A DNA stretch of 8,451 nucleotides from Bacillota bacterium (lineage in GTDB: Bacteria; Bacillota; DTU025). Position numbers and translations under genes: made by a program. Below are positions 1 to 5,923 of the stretch, piece after piece. Location: positions 1-8,451 of the forward strand of contig DMOT01000039.1 of NCBI GenBank assembly GCA_003456765.1, read 5' to 3'. Under the pieces are notes generated by a model that worked only from the letters and a program-made list of their open reading frames with translations, did no database searches and had not been told where the DNA came from. Position 1 is the first letter of the stretch; each line of letters starts with the position of its first letter.

Positions 1-33
1 ATGGAGGCCTACTTCGGCATTCCGGATAGATAG
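1..33 (+). CDS. C-terminal tail of upstream gene, probably penicillin-binding protein 2 (partial)
   Basis: Frame 1 reads MEAYFGIPDR and stops at TAG (31-33), 11 bases before the minC start. A tail of the form 'xEAYFG' close to the stop is common at the C-terminus of class B PBP2 (MrdA) transpeptidases. In Bacillota such a gene often sits immediately before minCDE, and the RodA encoded downstream is its usual partner. Only about ten codons are visible and no catalytic motif is present, so the identity rests on context and a short tail match. The ATG at position 1 is probably an internal methionine codon. Confidence 0.45.
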   Translation: MEAYFGIPDR

Positions 34-44
34 ACGGGAAGGAA

Positions 45-794
45 ATGCATTCCTGTTGGAGAATCAAACATGGACAGGCTGAATCGGCGGTGGGTGTTTT
101 TAAAGCGCAGGAAGTGATCTTCAAAGGAACAAGGGACGGGCTTCGCCTGGTTATAGACGCAGATGAGAATATCGAGAACTTGAAGGACTCTCTCCGCCGA
201 AGGCTTCAGGAAGCTGACGGTTTTTATTCAGGCGGCAGGGTTAGATTGGATACGCGCGGGGCTGTTGTCCCGTCTGAGTGGATCGAGGAGGTCAGGATGA
301 TCTTGGAGGAATACGGGTTGTCCTTGAGCGAGGAGAAGCCAGCCGGGCGGAGGCAGCGGCAGCGGGCTGCTGACTCTGGCGCATCTGGGGCCAGGAAGGC
401 TCGGAATGATGGCGGCTCTGCAAATGGCGAACTGGCTCCCCGTGGCGATACGATACTTGTCCGACGAACCCTCAGGTCGGGGCAGGCAGTGTCGTTCGAC
501 GGAAATGTCGTCGTCATGGGCGATGTCAATCCGGGCTCTGAAGTCCTGGCCACCGGCGATATCGTTGTGTTCGGATCGTTGCGAGGAATCGCGCATGCAG
601 GTTCAGCTGGAAAAGCTGATGCGTGTGTAGTTGCGCTGAGGTTGGTTCCGACGCAGCTTCGCATAGCCGACAAGATTACGAGGGCGCCTGATGACGAAAC
701 GCAGATGCCGCAGGGTCCGGAAGTAGCTTATTTGCGCGAAGGGTCGATCGTGATAGAACCCTGGACAACTCATACAGGGACGGTGTTAGTTTGA
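45..794 (+). CDS. minC: Septum site-determining protein MinC
   Basis: MinC inhibits FtsZ polymerisation and is recruited to the membrane by MinD, blocking division away from midcell. The N-terminal FtsZ-interacting domain begins near residue 24 (VIFKGTRDGLRL) and runs to about residue 100. A basic, Gly/Ala/Arg-rich linker follows (about 99-135). The C-terminal right-handed beta-helix domain then spans about 136-240, with RRTLRSGQ, VVVMGDVNPGSEVLATGDIV and FGSLRGIAHAG, the typical MinD-binding face. Length (249 aa) is normal. The start is uncertain: ATG at 45 has GGGAAGG (36-42) only 2 bases upstream, and the first about 20 residues do not look like family sequence. GTG at 90 is an in-frame alternative that would give a more family-like N-terminus but has only a weak GGACAGG upstream. 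The stop TGA (792-794) overlaps the minD ATG by one base, implying translational coupling. Confidence 0.95.
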   Translation: MHSCWRIKHGQAESAVGVFKAQEVIFKGTRDGLRLVIDADENIENLKDSLRRRLQEADGFYSGGRVRLDTRGAVVPSEWIEEVRMILEEYGLSLSEEKPAGRRQRQRAADSGASGARKARNDGGSANGELAPRGDTILVRRTLRSGQAVSFDGNVVVMGDVNPGSEVLATGDIVVFGSLRGIAHAGSAGKADACVVALRLVPTQLRIADKITRAPDDETQMPQGPEVAYLREGSIVIEPWTTHTGTVLV

Positions 795-1597
795 TGAGCG
801 GGACTGCTATAGTTGTGACTTCCGGGAAAGGCGGTGTTGGCAAGACTACAGCAGCGGCCAACATTGGCGCAGGGCTCGCAATGTCGGGACCTAGTGTAGC
901 GCTGGTCGATGCAGACATTGGCCTTCGCAATCTCGACCTTGTGCTCGGGCTCGAAAACAGAATAGTGTACGATCTAGTCAACGTAGTCGAAGGTGCTTGT
1001 GATGTTCAGAAGGCGCTCATACGCCATAAGCACATCGATAATCTCTCGCTCTTGCCGGCTGCACAGTCAAGGGATAAGTCAGCAGTCACGCCGGATCAGA
1101 TGAAGGCTCTTACGTTGAGCCTGAAAGAGAGTTTCGATTTTGTGATACTTGACTGTCCGGCAGGGATTGAGCAAGGGTTCAAGAACGCGATCTCCGGAGC
1201 GGACAGAGCGATTGTCGTCACTACTCCGGAGATGTCTGCCGTAAGGGATGCAGATAGAATTATCGGAATGTTGGAATCGGAGCAGGTCAGGGATCCATGG
1301 CTCATAGTCAACAGGATTCGTCCTGACATGGTGAAGAGACATGACATGATGAATGTTGATGACCTCATAGAATTCCTCAAGGTGGAACTCCTTGGAGTCG
1401 TTCCAGATGATGAATCGATCATAATCTCGACCAATCGCGGGGTTCCGGCTGTCATGGAGGAGAGGTCCCGTGCAGGGCAGGCTTTTCGCGATATCGCTGC
1501 ACGGATAATGGGTAATGATGTGCCTATTGCGGCAATGCTTGAACCAGACGACTGGCTTGGCCGATTCGCAAAGTGGTTAGGAATATCAAGGGGGTAG
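794..1597 (+). CDS. minD: Septum site-determining ATPase MinD
   Basis: MinD is a ParA/MinD-family ATPase that dimerises with ATP, binds the membrane through a C-terminal amphipathic helix, and carries MinC; MinE stimulates its hydrolysis. The 267-aa protein has the deviant Walker A GKGGVGKTT at residues 11-19 (signature Lys12, P-loop Lys17), VDADIGLRNLD (36-46) with the switch Asp40, and the Walker B-like region FVILDCPAG (116-124, Asp120). The extreme C-terminus, WLGRFAKWLGISRG, has the pattern of the membrane-targeting helix. ATG at 794 is preferred; an in-frame TTG at 791 would add one residue. The start overlaps the minC stop as TGATG, so translation is probably coupled to minC. The full complement of motifs argues for a functional gene. 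Confidence 0.97.
   Translation: MSGTAIVVTSGKGGVGKTTAAANIGAGLAMSGPSVALVDADIGLRNLDLVLGLENRIVYDLVNVVEGACDVQKALIRHKHIDNLSLLPAAQSRDKSAVTPDQMKALTLSLKESFDFVILDCPAGIEQGFKNAISGADRAIVVTTPEMSAVRDADRIIGMLESEQVRDPWLIVNRIRPDMVKRHDMMNVDDLIEFLKVELLGVVPDDESIIISTNRGVPAVMEERSRAGQAFRDIAARIMGNDVPIAAMLEPDDWLGRFAKWLGISRG
1588..1594 (+). promoter_or_regulatory. Ribosome binding site of minE
   Basis: AAGGGGG lies 8 bases before the ATG at 1603 and abuts the minD stop codon. It supports a start at 1603 rather than the in-frame GTG at 1573 inside minD, which would add ten residues (VRNIKGVDA...) not typical of MinE. Confidence 0.7.
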
Positions 1598-1602
1598 ACG
1601 CC

Positions 1603-1884
1603 ATGATGGAGTTTCTCGCACGGCTCTTCGGGCGAGTGGAAACCGAAACAAGCAGGGAATGCGCTAAGAACAGGTTGAGGTTGGTTCTGGTGCAGGACCG
1701 CGCTACCCTCTCCCCGCAGGTCATGGAGCAGCTGAAGAGCGAACTCATAGAAGTGATTAGCAGGTACCTGGATATCGATGAAGGAGACATGCGCGTGGAG
1801 CTTGACACATCCGATTCATCGGTTGCCTTGGTGGCGAGCATTCCGGTCAAGGAAGTCAAACGTGAGTCGGCTGGAGCGTTTTAG
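1603..1884 (+). CDS. minE: Cell division topological specificity factor MinE
   Basis: MinE stimulates MinD ATPase and drives MinCD off the membrane, giving pole-to-pole oscillation. The 93-aa protein (usual size 80-95) starts with a short amphipathic membrane-binding stretch, MMEFLARLFGR. The contact segment against MinD follows, AKNRLRLVLVQDR (about residues 21-33, equivalent to AKERLQ... in E. coli). The topological specificity domain contains LKSELIEVISRYLDID and closes with beta strands (MRVELDT, VALVASIPV). It starts 5 bases after minD, with a good ribosome binding site. A second ATG at 1606 would drop one residue. Its presence implies a MinE-driven system rather than a purely DivIVA/MinJ-anchored one, although DivIVA could be elsewhere in the genome. 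Confidence 0.95.
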   Translation: MMEFLARLFGRVETETSRECAKNRLRLVLVQDRATLSPQVMEQLKSELIEVISRYLDIDEGDMRVELDTSDSSVALVASIPVKEVKRESAGAF

Positions 1885-1920
1885 GCTGGGTTTTCAGTCC
1901 GCCCTTGCACTGGACCAGCC
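1884..1920 (+). other. Inverted repeat in the minE-rodA gap (possible RNA hairpin)
   Basis: GGCTGG (1884-1889, first base being the last base of the minE stop) is complementary to CCAGCC (1915-1920). Inside it, CAGT (1895-1898) can pair with ACTG (1909-1912), giving an imperfect hairpin. No T tract follows, so it does not look like an intrinsic terminator. It could be an mRNA processing or stability element, or chance. Confidence 0.25.
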
Positions 1921-1939
1921 TTCGCATTCGTGCTTTCGC

Positions 1940-1945
1940 AGGAGG
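1940..1945 (+). promoter_or_regulatory. Ribosome binding site of rodA
   Basis: A perfect AGGAGG lies 7 bases before the ATG at 1953. It fixes the rodA start there. An in-frame GTG at 1905 would place 16 non-family residues (start HWTSLRIRAFAGG) ahead of it and has no good site. Confidence 0.85.
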
Positions 1946-1952
1946 CCGTAGT

Positions 1953-3071
1953 ATGTTGATTGATAGGAGGCTCCTCAGGAACTTTGATTATGCATTGCTT
2001 GGCGCAGCAGTAATTGCAGTTCTGTTCGGTTGCGCCATGATATACAGCGCCACGAGATGGAACACGCGCCTTACTGCAGGAAACCCGTTTCTCTATGTTA
2101 AGAAGCAGCTGCTCGCTGCCGCGCTAGGGGCTGTCGGTTCTCTTGTCATCCTGGCTGTCGACTATCACTACCTGGAACGGTTTGCTAAGTGGATTTATGT
2201 GATCAGCCTGGTCATGCTTGCAAGCGTCTTCGTCTTGGGAACCCCGACGAAAGGAGCCATGAGTTGGATCAGGATAGGCGCACTTGCAATACAGCCTTCT
2301 GAATATGTCAAGATCGGGGTGGTTGTCGCTCTTGCCGCGTACCTTTCCAAGCAGGATGATCTCTCCCATCTTCGCAGTTTCATCATGCCGGCCCTGATAG
2401 TAGGGGTGCCAATGGGGCTTGTGGTTGCGCAAAATGACCTGGGCTCGGCGCTAGTGCTTGCGCCCGTATTCTTCGCAATGATGTATGCTGCGGGAGCTGA
2501 TACGAAGCTTTTGTTGACGATCGTTGGGGCCATTATCCTGGTGATAGCCCCCGTGTCCTATTTCTTCCTGTTTCAGCCTCATCAACAGATGAGAATCAAG
2601 GTGTTTTTCAATCCAGGCCTTGATCCGCGCGGATTCGGGTATAATGTGATGCAGTCGGTGATAGCTATTGGATCAGGGGGGCTTTTGGGGAAGGGATATG
2701 GTCAGAGCACTCAGGCGCGGCTGAATTTCTTGCCGGAACACCATACCGACTTCATTTTTTCGGTGGTTGCCGAGGAGTTGGGGTTTTTTGGGGCGACTGC
2801 AGCTTTGGCAGTCCTCTTCATGATAGTGCATAGAGGCTATAGTATCGCCCAGGAAGCGCGCGACAGGTTCGGTGCTCTCCTGGTTGTGGGATTGACTTCG
2901 GTAATGCTCGTTCATATTTTCGTGAATGCGGGAATGACTATGAACGTGTCGCCATGCACAGGGATACCTCTGCCCTTTTTCAGCGCGGGAGGAAGCTCGT
3001 TGATGAGCGTGATGATCTCAATAGCCATTATGCAGAACGTATACATGAGGAGGAAAAAGATCGTCTTCTAG
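1953..3071 (+). CDS. rodA: SEDS peptidoglycan glycosyltransferase RodA
   Basis: RodA polymerises lipid II into glycan strands during cell elongation, working with a class B PBP (PBP2) in the Rod complex. The 372-aa protein is a polytopic membrane protein with about ten hydrophobic segments, beginning DYALLGAAVIAVLFGCAMIY (12-31). Family hallmarks are WIRIGALAIQPSEYVK (105-120), AQNDLGSALVL (159-169), GSGGLLGKGYGQSTQ (240-254), and LPEHHTDFIFSVVAEE (260-275), which contains the presumed catalytic Asp266. The TGIPLPFFSAGGSS loop (336-349) follows. SEDS proteins also include FtsW and SpoVE. The position after minCDE and the probable PBP2 tail upstream favour RodA, but sequence alone does not fully exclude a SpoVE/FtsW paralogue. 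The start is set by a strong AGGAGG. A basic MRRKKIVF end is consistent with a cytoplasmic C-terminus. Confidence 0.92.
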   Translation: MLIDRRLLRNFDYALLGAAVIAVLFGCAMIYSATRWNTRLTAGNPFLYVKKQLLAAALGAVGSLVILAVDYHYLERFAKWIYVISLVMLASVFVLGTPTKGAMSWIRIGALAIQPSEYVKIGVVVALAAYLSKQDDLSHLRSFIMPALIVGVPMGLVVAQNDLGSALVLAPVFFAMMYAAGADTKLLLTIVGAIILVIAPVSYFFLFQPHQQMRIKVFFNPGLDPRGFGYNVMQSVIAIGSGGLLGKGYGQSTQARLNFLPEHHTDFIFSVVAEELGFFGATAALAVLFMIVHRGYSIAQEARDRFGALLVVGLTSVMLVHIFVNAGMTMNVSPCTGIPLPFFSAGGSSLMSVMISIAIMQNVYMRRKKIVF

Positions 3072-3128
3072 CGTTTCCGCGGCGGCAGTATGATCTCATA
3101 TGAGTACATGAGGCTGCAGGCCTTTCCC

Positions 3129-3160
3129 GGGGTCTGTCGCCCCCTTTGCTCGCGCGAGCA
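3129..3160 (+). other. Two adjacent inverted repeats just before the M50 protease ribosome binding site
   Basis: In the 103-base gap between rodA and the protease, GGGG (3129-3132) can pair with CCCC (3141-3144) across a short loop. It is followed by a perfect 14-base palindrome TGCTCGCGCGAGCA (3147-3160), ending 2 bases before the ribosome binding site. A separate 10-base palindrome CTCATATGAG sits at 3095-3104. There is no T run long enough for an intrinsic terminator. The 14-mer could be a protein-binding dyad or a hairpin affecting ribosome access; neither is shown. Confidence 0.35.
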
Positions 3161-3162
3161 CT

Positions 3163-3169
3163 GGAGGTG
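3163..3169 (+). promoter_or_regulatory. Ribosome binding site of the M50 protease gene
   Basis: GGAGGTG lies 5 bases before the GTG at 3175, supporting this non-ATG start. The next in-frame candidates lie inside the coding region and lack such a site. Confidence 0.75.
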
Positions 3170-3174
3170 GGCAG

Positions 3175-4095
3175 GTGAGGCGTGCATGGGCGAGTAAGGC
3201 TCCCGGGATTGCCGGGATCGTGAGGGTATTCGGGGTCGAACTTGATGTAGACCCGCTGGTAATCGTGTTCGCAGCCCTCTATGCACTGGCGGGAAGCCTA
3301 TGGCAGTGGGCTATTGTGTTCGCTTCGCTAATGGTGCATGAGGCGTCGCATGCCATGGCTGCCACAGGGTTTGGATATGCGGTGGCCCGGATCAGCATTA
3401 CTCCTATTGGGGCCGTGGCTTCATTGGAGGGGGAGATCCAGAGCCGTCCGGAGGCGGAGGCGGCGGTTGCTATGGCGGGCCCCATGACTTCGCTGATTCT
3501 TGCCTCGTTAGGTTATCTTCTTCTGCTTTATGGCAATGCTGATAGGGAGAAGGTTGAGTTTTTCGTAGGCGCCAATATTGCTTTGGCCATATTCAATCTC
3601 ATTCCCGCGTTTCCGCTCGATGGCGGGCGGGTCCTCAGAGCCCTTATGGCCGAGGAATTAGGTGTTGCTTCTGCCACGCGCAAGGCGGTTGCCCTGTCGC
3701 GTGTTATTGGGATTACGATAACAGTTTTGGGTGCGGCAGGTTTTGCCGCGAGATATTTTAATCTGTTGATGCCGGCGCTGGGGCTGTTTATCTGGATAGC
3801 CGCGGGGCGTGAGAGCCAATCTGCAGCCTACGCAGGGCTGAAATCGGTGATGGGCAAACGCGCTTCATTGAGAGCACGCGGTTCACTTCCAGCGAGGTTG
3901 CTGGTGGCAGCCCCCGATGTGACCGCCTGCGACTTGCTCCGAAAAGTGACGTCATCCGACTTCACCATTGTTTCGGTCATAGGCGCAGGGGGTGGTGAGA
4001 TCGGACGTCTGTCCGAACTTGAGCTGCTGGAGGGCATTTCACTGTTGGGGCCCGATGCTGCAGTCCGTGAAGTTTTGGCCGGCCGCAAAGATTGA
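3175..4095 (+). CDS. spoIVFB: SpoIVFB-like M50 family intramembrane metalloprotease with C-terminal CBS-like domain
   Basis: M50 site-2 proteases cleave substrates within or near the membrane; SpoIVFB processes pro-sigma K in the mother cell of sporulating Bacillota. The 306-aa protein has the zinc motif HEASH at 55-59 (catalytic Glu56) in a hydrophobic segment. The second motif is NLIPAFPLDGGRVLRA (141-156), with zinc ligand Asp149. The Glu-to-Asp spacing of 93 equals that of B. subtilis SpoIVFB (E44, D137, from memory). GPMTSLILASLGYLLLL (102-118) and segments near 130-145, 172-190 and 195-210 look membrane-spanning. Residues about 236-303 form a single CBS-like domain, as in SpoIVFB, where it senses nucleotide. 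The start is GTG. In B. subtilis the same locus carries spoIVFA just upstream; no such gene fits in the gap here. A non-sporulation M50 protease of the same fold remains possible. Confidence 0.85.
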   Translation: MRRAWASKAPGIAGIVRVFGVELDVDPLVIVFAALYALAGSLWQWAIVFASLMVHEASHAMAATGFGYAVARISITPIGAVASLEGEIQSRPEAEAAVAMAGPMTSLILASLGYLLLLYGNADREKVEFFVGANIALAIFNLIPAFPLDGGRVLRALMAEELGVASATRKAVALSRVIGITITVLGAAGFAARYFNLLMPALGLFIWIAAGRESQSAAYAGLKSVMGKRASLRARGSLPARLLVAAPDVTACDLLRKVTSSDFTIVSVIGAGGGEIGRLSELELLEGISLLGPDAAVREVLAGRKD

Positions 4096-4110
4096 GGAGA
4101 AGCGTTTTTC

Positions 4111-5916
4111 ATGGTTGATAAACAGGTTCTATACGAGGAGATATTGCCGCAGGTGTCGCAACCAGTGCGCTATGTCGGCAATGAGCTCAATTCTGTGCGT
4201 CGTGGTGCAAGCGAGGCCGAGGCCAGCATCCTGCTGGCTTTTCCCGACGTCTACGAAGTGGGGATGTCGTACATAGGATTCAAGATCCTGTACGAAATAG
4301 TCAATAGCAGTCCCCGGTTCGTTGCTGAGCGGGCGTTTGCTCCGTGGCCCGATATGGAGGCGCAGATGCGCCTCTACAATCTTCCCCTTTACGGCCTCGA
4401 GACATATTCGTCGGCGAGTTCGTTTGATGTGATTGGGTTCACCCTGCAATATGAACTCACCTACACAAATGTCCTGGCAATGCTTGACCTGGCAGGTGTG
4501 CCTTTGAGAGCCGAAGTCAGGACCGAGAATGATCCGATCGTTATTGCCGGCGGGCCATGTGGGTCAAACCCTGAGCCTATCGCGGCTTTTTTTGATCTGG
4601 TCGTGGTAGGCGACGGGGAAGAAGTGATTGTGGAGATAATGTCGGAAGTGGCCAGAAAGAAAAGAGAGGGGGCCGAACGCGCTGACATAGTCAATAGTCT
4701 TTCGGAGATCAGCGGCGTCTACTGCCCGCGCCATAAGAACCCTGTCAGGCGCAGAGTGGTGGCGGATTTGGATGAGGCCGAGTTTCCCAGAAAGTTTGTC
4801 GTGCCGTTTCTTGAGGCAGTACATGACAGGGTTGCTTTGGAAGTGATGAGGGGCTGCACCAGAGGGTGCCGTTTTTGTCAAGCGGGCATGATATATCGGC
4901 CTGTAAGGGAGCGCGGGTTGGATAACCTGTGTTCTTTGGCAGAGGATCTCGTGCGAAGCACGGGCTATGACGAGATATCCCTGCTTTCGCTTTCAAGCGC
5001 AGACTACACTCAAGTGACGGAGCTTAGCAGAAGGCTCGTTGAGGAACACGCCAAGAGGGGAGTGACAGTTTCCCTGCCTTCTTTGCGTGTAGATTCTTTC
5101 TCCCTTGAGCTTGCCAGGGAGCTGGAGAAGTTTCGAAGGACGGGCCTCACTTTTGCCCCAGAGGCCGGAACCCAAAGGATGCGGGATGTGATCAACAAGG
5201 GCGTTACCGAGGAAGACTTGATGTCTGCCGCGAGAGACGCTTTTGAGTCGGGATGGGATCTTGTCAAACTCTACTTCATGATAGGCTTGCCACATGAGAC
5301 TGATGAGGATCTGGACGGAATTGCCGACCTGTGCCGACGAGTACTGGAGCTCGGGCGAAGCGCAGCCCGGAAAAGAGGAAAGGCGGGCAGGGTTCGGGTT
5401 AACGTGAGCGTCTCTTCGTTCGTGCCCAAACCCCATACCCCATTCCAGTGGTACGGGCAGAACTCGCGGGAGGAATTGGCGAGAAAGCAGGATTACCTCA
5501 GGGAGCGCATGCGCATGCGCGGCCTGTCAGTCTCATTTCATGATGTTGAAGCAAGCTTCCTGGAGGCTGCGTTCGCCAGGGGAGGCCGGGAGCTTGCTCC
5601 TGCGATAGAGCGGGCAATGGCTCTGGGATGCAGGTTTGACGGGTGGTCGGACCAGTTCCGCGCCGACCTGTGGAGGCAAGCCTTTGAAGAGGTCGGAGTC
5701 GATCCTTCGAAATGGGCCAATGCCTCCTATGATTTTGATCAACGGTTGCCCTGGGATCACATTGACATGGGTGTATCCAAGGATTTTCTCAGGCGAGAGG
5801 CGGAGCGTGCCGCCAAGGCTGAGCTCACTCCGGATTGCCGTACCGGCGCCTGCACGGGTTGTGGCGCATGCGCGGACGGCGCAAGAACCCGTCTGGCCGG
5901 CGGGGCGTGGAGGTGA
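4111..5916 (+). CDS. Radical SAM protein with B12-binding-like N-terminal domain (TIGR03960-like)
   Basis: The protein is a cytoplasmic radical SAM enzyme of unknown reaction. The 601-aa sequence starts with RYVGNELNSV (20-29), typical of the family. A cobalamin-binding-like Rossmann domain covers about 38-185, with DVYEVG (46-51), TLQYELTYTNVLAMLDLAG (111-129) and VIAGGPCGSNPEPIAAF (144-160) leading to VVGDGEE. The radical SAM core carries CTRGCRFC (Cys249, Cys253, Cys256) for the 4Fe-4S cluster, followed by LLSLSSADY (291-299), LPSLRVDS, TFAPEAGTQRMRDVINKG (347-364) and YFMIGLPHETDED. The C-terminus has an additional CxxxxCxxCxxC group (Cys576, 581, 584, 587). Length is normal for the family. 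AGGAGA (4095-4100) lies 10 bases before the ATG, overlapping the previous stop. It is always found with a DUF2344 protein, separate as here or fused. No substrate can be assigned. Confidence 0.93.
   Translation: MVDKQVLYEEILPQVSQPVRYVGNELNSVRRGASEAEASILLAFPDVYEVGMSYIGFKILYEIVNSSPRFVAERAFAPWPDMEAQMRLYNLPLYGLETYSSASSFDVIGFTLQYELTYTNVLAMLDLAGVPLRAEVRTENDPIVIAGGPCGSNPEPIAAFFDLVVVGDGEEVIVEIMSEVARKKREGAERADIVNSLSEISGVYCPRHKNPVRRRVVADLDEAEFPRKFVVPFLEAVHDRVALEVMRGCTRGCRFCQAGMIYRPVRERGLDNLCSLAEDLVRSTGYDEISLLSLSSADYTQVTELSRRLVEEHAKRGVTVSLPSLRVDSFSLELARELEKFRRTGLTFAPEAGTQRMRDVINKGVTEEDLMSAARDAFESGWDLVKLYFMIGLPHETDEDLDGIADLCRRVLELGRSAARKRGKAGRVRVNVSVSSFVPKPHTPFQWYGQNSREELARKQDYLRERMRMRGLSVSFHDVEASFLEAAFARGGRELAPAIERAMALGCRFDGWSDQFRADLWRQAFEEVGVDPSKWANASYDFDQRLPWDHIDMGVSKDFLRREAERAAKAELTPDCRTGACTGCGACADGARTRLAGGAWR
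5909..5916 (+). promoter_or_regulatory. Ribosome binding site of the DUF2344 gene
   Basis: GGAGGTGA is a full 8-base match to the 3' end of 16S rRNA and lies 7 bases before the ATG at 5924. Its last three bases are the TGA stop of the radical SAM gene, so the two genes are probably translationally coupled. It rules out the upstream in-frame ATG at 5636, which lies inside the radical SAM gene. Confidence 0.85.
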
Positions 5917-5923
5917 GCCGGGC

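Noticed and set aside
224..673. 149-codon minus-strand frame inside minC
   Set aside because: It lies entirely under the conserved MinC coding sequence, has a Ser/Pro/Thr-rich translation without domain character, and no supporting ribosome binding site was seen.
3089..3094. TATGAT as a sigma-A -10 box for the protease gene
   Set aside because: No acceptable -35 element lies 16-18 bases upstream, since that region is the end of rodA and GC-rich. Nearby CATATGAG also lacks a matching sporulation sigma -35 partner.
3129..3147. Intrinsic terminator between rodA and the protease
   Set aside because: The stem is only four G-C pairs and is followed by just three T residues, too weak for an intrinsic terminator.
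3090..3197. 35-codon plus-strand open frame in the rodA-protease gap
   Set aside because: It has a weak ribosome binding site, overlaps the protease start, and shows no recognisable sequence; it probably arose by chance.
5505..5520. Perfect 16-base palindrome GCGCATGCGCATGCGC
   Set aside because: It lies inside the radical SAM coding region and follows from the repeated Arg-Met codons (RMRMR), so a regulatory role is not needed to explain it.
5636..5923. 96-codon N-terminal extension of the DUF2344 protein
   Set aside because: It would overlap the conserved C-terminal part of the radical SAM gene in another frame. The strong GGAGGTGA before ATG 5924 and family similarity beginning there fix the shorter start.
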